NCBI RefSeq assembly: GCF_900103455.1
Contig: NZ_FNHI01000031.1
Location: forward strand, 1-64,000
DNA: 64,000 bases
Source: Streptomyces wuyuanensis
GTDB taxonomy: Bacteria > Actinomycetota > Actinomycetes > Streptomycetales > Streptomycetaceae
Direction: 5' to 3'
Below, in pieces: positions 1 to 8,112 of this stretch. Made by a program: the position numbers and the translations under genes. The notes under the pieces are model-generated. The model saw nothing but the letters and a program-made list of their open reading frames with translations, had not been told where the DNA came from and did no database searches. Positions within the stretch are counted from its first letter, which is position 1; each line of letters starts with the position of its first letter.

Positions 1-1289
1 CCCACAAGCTCCTCAGCCAACAACAAATCGATCTCCTGGAACGGGACCGGATTCTCACTACGGGTGAACACCACCACGCCCAGCAGGGCACGCCGGGTGC
101 GGATGGGGACGACCATCAGCGAGTGCATCCCGCTCTCGTGGATCATTCTCGCCCGCAGCGGTTCCTCGTCGAGCCAGGTGCCTGCAGCGGTGTCCATGAT
201 CGGCTCGAGATGGGACCTGCCGGTGCTCAGGACTTCCGTCACGGGTGACCCGGGCGGCAGGGGGACCGCGTCACCGCGCGCCCACGGGGAGTCCTGGACC
301 CCTTCGCGCACCGAGGCCAGACCCGCTCGCCGGAGCACGGGGAGGCGCTCCCCCACCGGGCCGATGCGGACCGGTGCTCCCTCGCTGAACGGGATCGACT
401 TCTCCAGGTCCACGGCGGCGAAGTCGGCGAACAGGGGCACCGCGAAGTCGGCCAGTGCCTGGCCGATCTCCCAGACGTCCAGGGTCCTGCCGAGGCGGGT
501 GCCGGCGTGACCGAGGACGGTGAGACGCTCGCGCGCCAGCCGGCACTCGGTGACGTCGGCGCTGATGACGCACATCCCCAGCGCCTGGCCGTCGGCGCCC
601 TGGAGACAGGAGAACGACACCGCGAACGGGCGCTCCGGGCCGAGAACCGTCGGAAGCCAGGTCCGGTACTCGTGGACCTTGGTCGTGCCGCTCTGCAGCA
701 CCTGCCGCATCACCGCCTCGAGCGCCTCGGCCTTGGCACCAGGCATCGCGTCGGTGAACCGGCGCCCGAGCCGCCGTTCGCGGGGAATCCCGTCGTGCAT
801 CTCGATCGTCTCGTTCACGCCGAAGCAGCGCAGCTGCAGGTCGCGCACGGAGATTCCCACCGGCGCGCTGGTGAGGAGCGCACCCCGCACCGCACCGTTC
901 ACCGCTTCACCGGACAGCACCCCCACGTCGCTGACGGACGTGAGCCACTGCACCGTTCCACCCCGCCCGCGAAGCATCGAGATCCGCAGGGTGACGTCGA
1001 CCGTGTGGCCGTCCCGGTGCCGCACCGCCGTCACACCCGACCAGCCGTTCCGTGCCCGGCACTGCTCGACGAACGCCGACATCGCCCCGGCCTCGGCGAA
1101 CGGAGGCAGCACGAGAGCCGCGGACCGTCCCACCACCTCCCCGGCGGAATACCCCACGAGCCGCTCGGCAGCCTGCGTCCACGCCACCGTCGCCCCCCGC
1201 TCGTCGAACAGAGCGAACGCCGTCTCGGAAACCCCGGACGCGTTCATCCGGTCACCGATCGTCATGAAACCAGTGCTGATTGTGGTCAT
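1..1289 (-). CDS. PAS-PAS-GAF sensor protein, 5' part (probable SpoIIE-type phosphatase)
   Basis: The gene is partial: about 429 N-terminal residues are visible and the frame runs off the left edge without a stop. Translation shows one PAS domain (roughly residues 15-125), a second PAS domain (about 130-255) and the start of a GAF domain (from about 265). The GAF region carries a stretch (VLGHAGTRLGRTLDV) common before the GAF of Streptomyces PP2C/SpoIIE phosphatases. In those proteins the PAS/GAF part senses a ligand or redox state and the C-terminal phosphatase acts on anti-anti-sigma factors, so a phosphatase domain beyond the window is an inference. The start is the first of three in-frame ATGs (1289, 1265, 1247) and is not certain. 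The gene is divergent from the toxin cassette. It resembles the phosphatase at 53034-54560. Confidence 0.8.
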   Translation of the reverse strand, partial: MTTISTGFMTIGDRMNASGVSETAFALFDERGATVAWTQAAERLVGYSAGEVVGRSAALVLPPFAEAGAMSAFVEQCRARNGWSGVTAVRHRDGHTVDVTLRISMLRGRGGTVQWLTSVSDVGVLSGEAVNGAVRGALLTSAPVGISVRDLQLRCFGVNETIEMHDGIPRERRLGRRFTDAMPGAKAEALEAVMRQVLQSGTTKVHEYRTWLPTVLGPERPFAVSFSCLQGADGQALGMCVISADVTECRLARERLTVLGHAGTRLGRTLDVWEIGQALADFAVPLFADFAAVDLEKSIPFSEGAPVRIGPVGERLPVLRRAGLASVREGVQDSPWARGDAVPLPPGSPVTEVLSTGRSHLEPIMDTAAGTWLDEEPLRARMIHESGMHSLMVVPIRTRRALLGVVVFTRSENPVPFQEIDLLLAEELV

Positions 1290-1564
1290 CGAAGTGCTGT
1301 CCTTGTGCGGCCGGGGGTGTTCACGAGCGAGGCAGGGCTCGAAATGCACCATTTGGGGTGGTTGACCGGATGGGCCTTCGCTCTGTGACAACGCCGCGGC
1401 CCGGCGGGATCCGGTTCGAGCGCCACCGCATCGCGCCGGGGAGCCGCGTTGCGCCCGGGGCGGGTCTGCGTTGGGCCCCGGCGCTGGGACCGGATTTGGG
1501 TCCAGGGGCCCAGGTGGTACTCGCCCCGGCGGCCTACTCTCGGCCGTCCGGGGGGTGGGCGAGC

Positions 1565-4123
1565 ATGTCCTTCTACATCGATGTCACCGGAGCGGGCAGA
1601 GTCCCGCGACGCGCCATGCCGCAGCAGTTGACGGCCGCGCGCCGGCTTGTGTACGTCCTGTTCGCAGCGACGATCACGGGCGGGATCGGTCTGCTGCTCA
1701 CCGCAGCGCAAGCGGACGCGCTGGACGGGCCGGTGCTCGGCGCCCTGCTGTACGCGGCGGCGCCCGGCGTCGCCGGATGGCTGCTCGCACGCCGGGCGTG
1801 GACGGGCGGCAACGGAGTCCGCCGGGGGCTGATCGCCGTACAGGCGTGGCTGGTGTGCGGCGGCCTGGCCAACGTACGGGACGGTTCGCTCCAGGGCCTG
1901 GCCCAGCTCCTGCTGCCGGTCGTGGTCCTGGTCTTCCTGTTCGGGAAGGAGTCCCGGGAGTGGTTCCGTTCGGCTCCGTCCGAACGGCAGGAGCGGCCCC
2001 GGTTCTCGCTGCCGCACCTGATGACCTGGCGCCGGGACCGCGGTCAGACGGCGGTCGAGTACACCGGTCTGATCCTGTTGGTCGCCGCGATAGTGGCGGC
2101 ACTGGTGATGAGCAGCGTCGGCGAGAGGATCGCCGGCCGGCTGCAGGAGGCCGTGTGTTCCCTGGTGGGTCGGTCCTGCCCGGCCGAGGCCGGGGACGGC
2201 GGCACGCCCCAGGCGGCCGACGGCACGGACGGCACCACCGGCGAGGGTACGGACGGCGGAAACACCGAAGGCGACGGTGACGGTGCCGGTGGGGACGCGA
2301 CCGGCGGGAGCTCCGGCGACGAGGACGGCGACGAGGGCGGCGACCCCACCGATCCGTACGAGCCGATCGGCGACGCCGGGACGACGGCGGACGGCAGCCG
2401 CGGGGACGGCGAAGGCGGGCAGGAGGACTGCTCCGGCTTCTGGGGCTGCACCCTCGACTACGGCGGCCAGGTCCTGGAAGGCCTGTTCGTAGACGGCGTC
2501 TGGGGCGATGTGACCGACACCTGGAACACGATCATCCACCCGATCGACAGCATCGCGGGGCTCGGCGACTACTTCGGCAGCCTCGGCGACGTCTGGACCG
2601 AGGGCACGGCCGGCGCCGGTGACAAGTGGGACCGGGGCGAGTACTGGGACGCGCTCACCGACTGGGGCGGGACGGGCGTCGACGTGGTCCTGAAGCCCCT
2701 GGACGACATGTTCGTCGGCGACGAGGTGCGCGACACCTGGAACCGGGGCGAGGAGACCCAGGCCGTCACCAACGTGATCTGGAACGTCGGCTCGCTCTTC
2801 ATCCCCGGCTACGGCGAGGTCAAGGCGGCCGCCAAGCTGGGCAAGCTCGGCCGCCTGGGCAGGATCGCCGGGGCCGTCACCGAGATCGTCGACAAGGCCA
2901 AGGACGCGGCCGGGCGTGCCCGCAAGGCCGCGGACGCGGGCGACGCCAAGGGTGCCCGGGACGCGGCCGAGGAGGCCCAGGAGGTCGCCGACGAGGCGAA
3001 GGAGAAGGTGGAGGAAGCGGGCGGGTGCAAGCTCGTCGCCCTCGGCGGCGCGTTCGTCGTCCCGTACGGCGCAGGCGCCCCGCGCCCCCTCGGCGGGCCC
3101 GGCAGCGGCACCGTCGTACTCGCGGCCGCGCCCGCCTCGGTGCCGGTCGGCTTCGTCGGGCAGGAGACCCCCAGGCGGTGCGAGGGCGCGGAGGCGGACG
3201 ACGCCCGTGAGGCGCAGGAGCAGGCCGACGAGGCGGACGGGGCGGCGGACGCGGCCGAGCTCGGCGATGTGGCCGCACGGGTCAAGCGGACGATCGCCGA
3301 CGGACGCGACAAGCAGAAGACGCCCAAGGAGGACCGCTTCAACCTCACCGAGGGCGGCATCGACGGTCTGGTGGCGAAGGCGAAGGACGATCCCGATCCC
3401 AGGAAGGGCGAGTACGGCAAGGAGGAACTGGCCGCGGCGCTGAACGACCTCGACGAGATGCTCAAGAACAGGGGCATCGACAACCAGACCCGCGGATCGC
3501 TCGCCGCCACGGTCCTGAAGGCCGGAGACCGGCACCAGCTGGCCGAGGCGATGGCCGAGGTCCGCGCTGCCCGGCGGGCGGCCTCCGAGGCGGCCGGGGG
3601 CACCAAGGTCTACGGAGCGGTCGGCGGCAAGAAGGGCCGCCAGTCCGTCGACATGGGAGACGGCACCACCGTCGACGTCTCGGACGTCGACGACGTCGAC
3701 GTCCTGTACAGGGGGAAGGACGGCAACGTCCACGCCGTCGAGGTGAAGAACACCGCCAACGCCGCCACCAAGTACACCGTCCCGGCGCAGGCGAAGCGGC
3801 TGGCCGACTGGGCCGGGCAGGACGGTGCCGTTCCGCCGCGGGTCGCCCGCTACGAGATCGAGCAGAGGAAGGACTGGCACAAGATCTTCGACGGCTACCA
3901 GACCGACCGGAGGAGCAACGTCACCCCCGAGGGCACTCCGGCCCGCACCTTCGCCGAGAACGGCCTCGGTGTACGCATCGCCGGGCAGGACTTCACCCCG
4001 ACGCAGATCAGGGCGATGGACGACGCGTGGAACGCCAAGAGCGACGCCGAGAAGCGGGCGGCGCTGGACTCCGGCAAGATGAACGACCCCAAGAGCGCCA
4101 TGGAATACCTGGGAGTGACGTGA
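1565..4123 (+). CDS. Polymorphic-toxin-like protein with prepilin segment and C-terminal nuclease-like domain
   Basis: A protein of 852 residues built in modules. Residues about 28-125 hold four hydrophobic helices. Then comes a type IVb prepilin-like motif, RDRG|QTAVEY, with Gly160 at the presumed cleavage point, Glu at +5 and Tyr at +6, followed by a hydrophobic helix (about 167-187). A Gly/Asp/Glu-rich linker follows (about 205-295), then a Trp/Asp-rich region with repeated GD and GxG turns, an Ala/Glu-rich coiled region (about 430-575), and a C-terminal domain. The last domain contains DVDVLYRG and, some 13 residues later, HAVEVKNT, which fits the D...ExK core of PD-(D/E)xK nucleases. The nuclease call rests on that motif only. 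The next gene overlaps by 4 bases and is the likely immunity gene. The ATG at 1565 is chosen because it follows a G-rich stretch; an ATG at 1616 is possible, and longer in-frame starts lie upstream. No secretion genes are nearby. Confidence 0.7.
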   Translation: MSFYIDVTGAGRVPRRAMPQQLTAARRLVYVLFAATITGGIGLLLTAAQADALDGPVLGALLYAAAPGVAGWLLARRAWTGGNGVRRGLIAVQAWLVCGGLANVRDGSLQGLAQLLLPVVVLVFLFGKESREWFRSAPSERQERPRFSLPHLMTWRRDRGQTAVEYTGLILLVAAIVAALVMSSVGERIAGRLQEAVCSLVGRSCPAEAGDGGTPQAADGTDGTTGEGTDGGNTEGDGDGAGGDATGGSSGDEDGDEGGDPTDPYEPIGDAGTTADGSRGDGEGGQEDCSGFWGCTLDYGGQVLEGLFVDGVWGDVTDTWNTIIHPIDSIAGLGDYFGSLGDVWTEGTAGAGDKWDRGEYWDALTDWGGTGVDVVLKPLDDMFVGDEVRDTWNRGEETQAVTNVIWNVGSLFIPGYGEVKAAAKLGKLGRLGRIAGAVTEIVDKAKDAAGRARKAADAGDAKGARDAAEEAQEVADEAKEKVEEAGGCKLVALGGAFVVPYGAGAPRPLGGPGSGTVVLAAAPASVPVGFVGQETPRRCEGAEADDAREAQEQADEADGAADAAELGDVAARVKRTIADGRDKQKTPKEDRFNLTEGGIDGLVAKAKDDPDPRKGEYGKEELAAALNDLDEMLKNRGIDNQTRGSLAATVLKAGDRHQLAEAMAEVRAARRAASEAAGGTKVYGAVGGKKGRQSVDMGDGTTVDVSDVDDVDVLYRGKDGNVHAVEVKNTANAATKYTVPAQAKRLADWAGQDGAVPPRVARYEIEQRKDWHKIFDGYQTDRRSNVTPEGTPARTFAENGLGVRIAGQDFTPTQIRAMDDAWNAKSDAEKRAALDSGKMNDPKSAMEYLGVT

Positions 4124-4740
4124 CCGCCGCCGACGAGACCCCGCTGCTGCCGGAGGCGCTGCGGAACTACCCGTATCCGTGGGACAACGCCTTCATCTGG
4201 ACGACGGAGAAGGAGGACGGGGAGACCCTCGCCTACGCGCGGGCCGTGCTGGAAGCCTGCCTCCCACCCGAGCCGCTCGCGGCGCCCGAGCCGCCGGAGG
4301 AGGTGGTGGTCCACGACTCCTCCGACGAGGGCTACCCCGAGTGGACCGCGATCCGTGCCGTGCTGCGCGAGCGCATGCCCTACGCCCGGTACGTGACGGC
4401 CGAGCGGATGGCCGCGGCCGAGGCCGAGTGCGACCGCATGGGCTTCGCCACGAGCGGCTTCCGGGAGGTCTGGACCCGCCGCATCACCGCCTGGATCGCC
4501 GAGCAGACGCTGTACTGGTGCGGCTTGATGGTCGACGACGAGGCCGCCCTCACGCCCTGGCTGATGGACCTCGCCGAGCTCTACGCCCAGCGCGGCATGG
4601 CCGCCGCGAAGGCCGTGGGCGCGCTCGGCTGCACCCGGTCCGTAGCCGAGAGCCGGGCCGCCCTCGCGCGGCTCGCCGCGTACGACGGCCTCCCGGACGA
4701 GGTCCGGGAGGCCGTCGAGTACGAGCTCCGGCGACCGTGA
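4120..4740 (+). CDS. Probable immunity protein for the upstream toxin
   Basis: A soluble acidic protein of 206 residues that starts at a GTG overlapping the toxin stop (GTGA), so the two are translationally coupled. It has no signal peptide or membrane helix. The visible composition is helix-rich, with many Trp, Tyr and Glu residues, as is common in immunity proteins, but I do not recognise the family. The functional call comes from position only: a small, acidic, cytoplasmic protein directly after a large modular secreted-type protein with a nuclease-like end. The following gene is convergent, so the cassette stands alone as two genes. Confidence 0.6.
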   Translation: MTAADETPLLPEALRNYPYPWDNAFIWTTEKEDGETLAYARAVLEACLPPEPLAAPEPPEEVVVHDSSDEGYPEWTAIRAVLRERMPYARYVTAERMAAAEAECDRMGFATSGFREVWTRRITAWIAEQTLYWCGLMVDDEAALTPWLMDLAELYAQRGMAAAKAVGALGCTRSVAESRAALARLAAYDGLPDEVREAVEYELRRP

Positions 4741-4838
4741 TGATCACGAGCAGGAGCATGCCGTGACGGGACCGCCGGCCGCCTCCGCGGACGCCCTCGT
4801 CGACCCGGTGCGCAGTGTGCCGCGGTCGCGCGTCGACG

Positions 4839-5654
4839 TCACGGCCGCCCGCCCTGTCCCGTCGGTGCCGCGCGGCTGACCCGGATCTTCGACTGGCCGT
4901 GGGGGCGCTCCTCCCAGTCCTCCATGAAGCGTGCATGCAGGCCGTGCTTGCGCGCCAGGGCCAGGAGGGTCTCGGTGCGGTAGTAGAAGTCCTCGCGGAG
5001 CACCTGGTGTTCGGCGCCCTCGGTGCGGTCGAAGGTGAAGTCGAAGAACCCGGTGTCCGTCAGCACGCGGCCGACGTTGGCGAGGCATTCCTCGATGACG
5101 TCGAGCGGCGAGTGGGAGAAGACGCTGTGCGCGTGGATGACGTCGAAGTGGTCGGCGGGCAGGAAGTCCAGGGTGAGGTCGCCGACGATCGTCAGATGCG
5201 GCAGCTTGTCCTGGAGCCCGCGTTCGGTGAGGGTCTGCTTGGCGGCGATCAGGATGTCGGGAGAGATGTCGATGCCGTAGTAGTTCCCGGCGTCGAGGTG
5301 GTCGATGAAGCGCCAGCCGCCGCGGAGGTTGCCGCAGCCGATGTCGAGCATCCGGTGCTCCGGGCTCAGTCCGTGCTCGATCAGGTAGTCGAACTGCATC
5401 TGCCCGAGGGCCAGCCAGCGTTGGTGGGTCTGGCTGCCGACCGCGGCCTCGGGGTTGCGGCGGGTGTCCGAGGCCATCACGGCCCGGTAGTAGCCGACGT
5501 GGTCGGGGTGCTTGAGGCGCAGCCAGGCGTCCCGGCCGGCCCGGCGGAGGTACGGGGTGACGCGGCCGGGGTGGCGCAGGGCGTAGCCGACCTTGTGGGT
5601 GAGGGCGGCCCGGTTGTTGCGCAGTTTCTTCGGTGACTTGGCGTCGGCGGGCAT
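4839..5654 (-). CDS. Class I SAM-dependent methyltransferase
   Basis: 271 residues. The Rossmann-fold SAM-binding motif I (MLDIGCGNLRGG, about residues 102-113) is followed by the acidic loop YGIDIS (126-131), both hallmarks of class I methyltransferases. The HSVFSHSP stretch fits the post-motif region seen in small-molecule and sugar methyltransferases. The substrate cannot be told from the sequence. The ATG at 5654 has a clear GGAGGT site just upstream; the open frame extends further back but that part is not protein-like. It lies downstream of the ABC operon on the same strand, with a 77-base gap, and converges on the immunity gene. Confidence 0.85.
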   Translation of the reverse strand: MPADAKSPKKLRNNRAALTHKVGYALRHPGRVTPYLRRAGRDAWLRLKHPDHVGYYRAVMASDTRRNPEAAVGSQTHQRWLALGQMQFDYLIEHGLSPEHRMLDIGCGNLRGGWRFIDHLDAGNYYGIDISPDILIAAKQTLTERGLQDKLPHLTIVGDLTLDFLPADHFDVIHAHSVFSHSPLDVIEECLANVGRVLTDTGFFDFTFDRTEGAEHQVLREDFYYRTETLLALARKHGLHARFMEDWEERPHGQSKIRVSRAAPTGQGGRP

Positions 5655-5731
5655 GGTGAAGCGACCTCCGTGCGAAGGGCCCCGGGTCGGGGGGTACGGG
5701 GATGGCGGGTGCGGGATGCGGGGTGGGGCGG

Positions 5732-6688
5732 TCAGATGCGGCGGCGCAGGAGCAGCATGGTGACGGCCGTGAGCAGGAGTGCGAGGCCACCGAGGACGGC
5801 GGTGTCGGTCCACTGGAAGGCCCAGTAGTCGCCGGCCGGGTTGGCCTCGTAGAAGCGGGCGACGTAGCCGTGCCGGTCCATGCAGTCGCTGAGCCGGGAG
5901 CCCGAGGGAAAGGGGCAGTTCATGACGTCCTCGCGGTGACCGGAGGCGGTGGTCAGGCCGTAGTGTCCGGTCGACCACTTGTCGCCCATGGGCGCCTTGG
6001 GCGTGCTGCCGGGGCTGGTGTACGTGAGCGGCGGGACGAGCAGGCGCACGTGGTGCGCCCACTCCAGCAGGAGCGCCGTCGCCCCGGTCGCCAGGAGGGC
6101 CAGGCCCATCGCGGACAGGACCCTGCGGACGAGCAGCCCGAGCAGCGTTCCGGCCGCGAGGCCGAACAGCGCGGCGGCCACGACGCGCGGGCCCGAGCCG
6201 TTCAGGACCGTGCTCTCGTACCAGAACAGACCGTAGCTACGGTCGGCGGCGGGTCGCCACCACCACGCGAACACTCCCGCGAGCAGGCCGGAGATGACGG
6301 TCGTGCTCGCCGCGGCGAGGCCGAACCGGGAGGCGAACCACTGGCCACGGCTGACCCCCTGGGCGAGGATCATGCGGTGCGTGCCCAGTTCCCGGTCGCG
6401 GCCCAGCAGCGGGGCGCCCCAGAAGACGCCGATCAGGACGGGCAGGGCGATGTTCAGCGCCCCCAGGACCTTCAGCGGTGCGGTGTCCAGCAGCAGGGGC
6501 AGGCCGGTGCCGGTCTGTGCGCAGTGGAGCGGCCCGGTGCCGCAGTGGTCGAACAGCCCGCTGCGCAGGGCGTCGAGCATGCCCGAGCGGGAGTACGCGG
6601 CGATCACCGCGGCTGTTGCCAGTACGGCGAGGCCGACGCCGACCAGCATCCGCTGCTGACGCCAGGCGAGCCAGAGGGAGCCTTTCAC
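5732..6688 (-). CDS. ABC transporter permease
   Basis: 318 residues with about six hydrophobic segments: one near the N-terminus after a short basic start (WLAWRQQR), one pair around 90-150, one pair around 180-215, and one near the C-terminus that ends in a basic tail (LLLRRRI). This is the layout of ABC-2-like permeases. A long loop with two Cys residues lies between the last helices and is probably outside. The GTG start at 6688 overlaps the stop of the ATPase gene by 4 bases, so both are coupled in one transcript. With the GntR regulator upstream the trio looks like the ytr-type operons of Gram-positive bacteria, which respond to cell-envelope stress in some species. The transported substrate is unknown. 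Confidence 0.85.
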   Translation of the reverse strand: MKGSLWLAWRQQRMLVGVGLAVLATAAVIAAYSRSGMLDALRSGLFDHCGTGPLHCAQTGTGLPLLLDTAPLKVLGALNIALPVLIGVFWGAPLLGRDRELGTHRMILAQGVSRGQWFASRFGLAAASTTVISGLLAGVFAWWWRPAADRSYGLFWYESTVLNGSGPRVVAAALFGLAAGTLLGLLVRRVLSAMGLALLATGATALLLEWAHHVRLLVPPLTYTSPGSTPKAPMGDKWSTGHYGLTTASGHREDVMNCPFPSGSRLSDCMDRHGYVARFYEANPAGDYWAFQWTDTAVLGGLALLLTAVTMLLLRRRI

Positions 6689-7587
6689 GCCGCCGCCTCC
6701 GTCCGCCCGGCGCCGGCCGTCCGCTGCGTTTCGCCGGCCTGCAGGTAGCCGACCAGGACGTCTTCCAGCCGGGGCCGCTCGACGTGCCAGTCGCCCCGCA
6801 GCGGTCCGTGCTGCCTTATCAGGGCGGTCGTCTGTCTGCCGCTGTCCCGGCGCCGTACGACGGTGTGCGGTTCCGCCAGGTTGCCGGCCTGGTCGCGATG
6901 TCCGGTCAGCAGGGCGTGGCTGTCGCGCAACTCGCCTGCCTCCTCGCTCAGTTCGATACGGCCGTCCCGCAGCAGGAGCACCCAGTCGCAGGTCTGCTCC
7001 AGTTCGGGCAGGACGTGCGAGGACAGCACGATGGTCGTGCCCCGCTCGGCCGCCTCGGCCATGAGCGTCGCCATGATCTCGCCTCGGGCCACGGGGTCGA
7101 GGTCGGCCATCGGCTCGTCCAGGAGCAGCAGTTCGGGCCGTTTGCCGAGCGCCAGGGCGAGCGCGACGCGGGTGCGCTGGCCGGGCGACAGCTCGCCGAC
7201 GCGTGCGGACGGAGCGATGCCGCCCTCGCGGACGGTCCGCTCGGCGCCCGTCCGGTCCCATGTGGTGTTCAGCTTCTCGCCCATCGTCAAGGTGTCCGCC
7301 ACGGTGAAGCGGGGGTAGAGCGGCTTGTCCTGGGTGAGCAGCGCGACCCGGGCGCGGGCCTCCGGTGTGCCCGGTACGGCATCGAGTACGCGCAGTTCCC
7401 CGGCGCCGGCGCGCAGCAGTCCGCCGGCCAGCTGCAGCAGGGTGCTCTTGCCAGCGCCGTTGCGCCCGACGAGGGCGGTGATGCAGCCGGTGGGCACGGC
7501 GAACTCGCAGTCGCGCAGGATCCAGCCGCCCTTCGCGCGGTACCGGAACCCGAGTCCCGTGGCGCGCAGCGCGTCAGGCACGGTCAT
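6685..7587 (-). CDS. ABC transporter ATP-binding protein
   Basis: 300 residues with all nucleotide-binding motifs in order: Walker A GRNGAGKST (about 41-49), a Q-loop (LLTQDKPLYPRF), an ABC signature LSPGQRTRVAL, Walker B LLLLDEPMADLDP and the switch His in SSHVLP. The family energises transport by the adjoining permease. The start is an ATG whose ATGA overlaps the end of the GntR gene, so translation of regulator, ATPase and permease is coupled. The last 60 residues after the switch region form a small extra domain often found in ABC-2 exporters. The two-subunit composition suggests export rather than import; no solute-binding protein is encoded nearby. Confidence 0.92.
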   Translation of the reverse strand: MTVPDALRATGLGFRYRAKGGWILRDCEFAVPTGCITALVGRNGAGKSTLLQLAGGLLRAGAGELRVLDAVPGTPEARARVALLTQDKPLYPRFTVADTLTMGEKLNTTWDRTGAERTVREGGIAPSARVGELSPGQRTRVALALALGKRPELLLLDEPMADLDPVARGEIMATLMAEAAERGTTIVLSSHVLPELEQTCDWVLLLRDGRIELSEEAGELRDSHALLTGHRDQAGNLAEPHTVVRRRDSGRQTTALIRQHGPLRGDWHVERPRLEDVLVGYLQAGETQRTAGAGRTEAAA

Positions 7588-8054
7588 GCGTCCTCCTCTT
7601 CGTGCTTCCGGTCGCCCGGGTCGTGCTGCTGCACCCGGTCGCCGGGGTTGTGGCCGCGCCGATCGTCGTCATGGGCGTCCAGAGCGGCTGAGACCAGGGC
7701 CAGGATGTCGGCCCGTTCCAGGCCCGCCGCTCGCGCGCGTGCCGTCCAGTCGGCGAGTTCCGCGCGCAGGGGCGAGTCGTCCTCCGCGCCGGGCCGGGCG
7801 AGCGACCGGGTAATGAAGGTGCCGAGCCCGCGGCGCAGTTCGACCAGGCCGGCCTGCTCCAGGTCGCGGTAGGCGCGGAGCACGGTGTTGGGGTTGATGG
7901 CGGTCGCCGCCACCACTTCCTTGGCCGTGGGCAATTTGTCCCCGACCTTCAGCATGCCCATCCGCAGCGCCCGTTCGGTCTGCTCGACGATCTGGACGTA
8001 GGCCGGTACGCCGCTGCCACGGTCGATCCGGTACTCAACCACGTCACCTTCCAC
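7584..8054 (-). CDS. GntR-family regulator, YtrA-like
   Basis: 156 residues with a winged helix at residues about 10-78. It contains the typical PAYVQIVEQ, GDKLPTAKEVV and NPNTVLRAYRDLEQAGLVE segments of the GntR family. The C-terminal part after the wing is short and lacks the FadR or UbiC ligand domain, which is the mark of the YtrA subfamily; it ends in a His/Asp/Arg-rich tail. YtrA proteins usually repress their own operon with the ABC genes that follow. Here the three genes overlap in order, and a 24-base inverted repeat lies just upstream of the start. An in-frame GTG six codons in is a possible alternative start. Confidence 0.88.
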   Translation of the reverse strand: MEGDVVEYRIDRGSGVPAYVQIVEQTERALRMGMLKVGDKLPTAKEVVAATAINPNTVLRAYRDLEQAGLVELRRGLGTFITRSLARPGAEDDSPLRAELADWTARARAAGLERADILALVSAALDAHDDDRRGHNPGDRVQQHDPGDRKHEEEDA

Positions 8055-8064
8055 GATTCTCAGT

Positions 8065-8088
8065 GTGCTTCCATTAATGAATTAGCAC
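8065..8088. promoter_or_regulatory. Candidate GntR operator between divergent genes
   Basis: An imperfect inverted repeat with arms GTGCT and AGCAC around an AT-rich centre that contains ATTAAT. It is the only AT-rich stretch here and lies 10 bases before the GntR start and 24 bases before the divergent membrane-protein gene. Position and symmetry suggest autoregulation by the YtrA-like protein; this is inference. Confidence 0.4.
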
Positions 8089-8112
8089 AAGCATGATGGA
8101 GGCACGGCAGGC

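Noticed and set aside
1286..3880. An 860-codon antisense frame over the toxin gene
   Set aside because: No motifs, and it would overlap the better-supported modular protein on the other strand.
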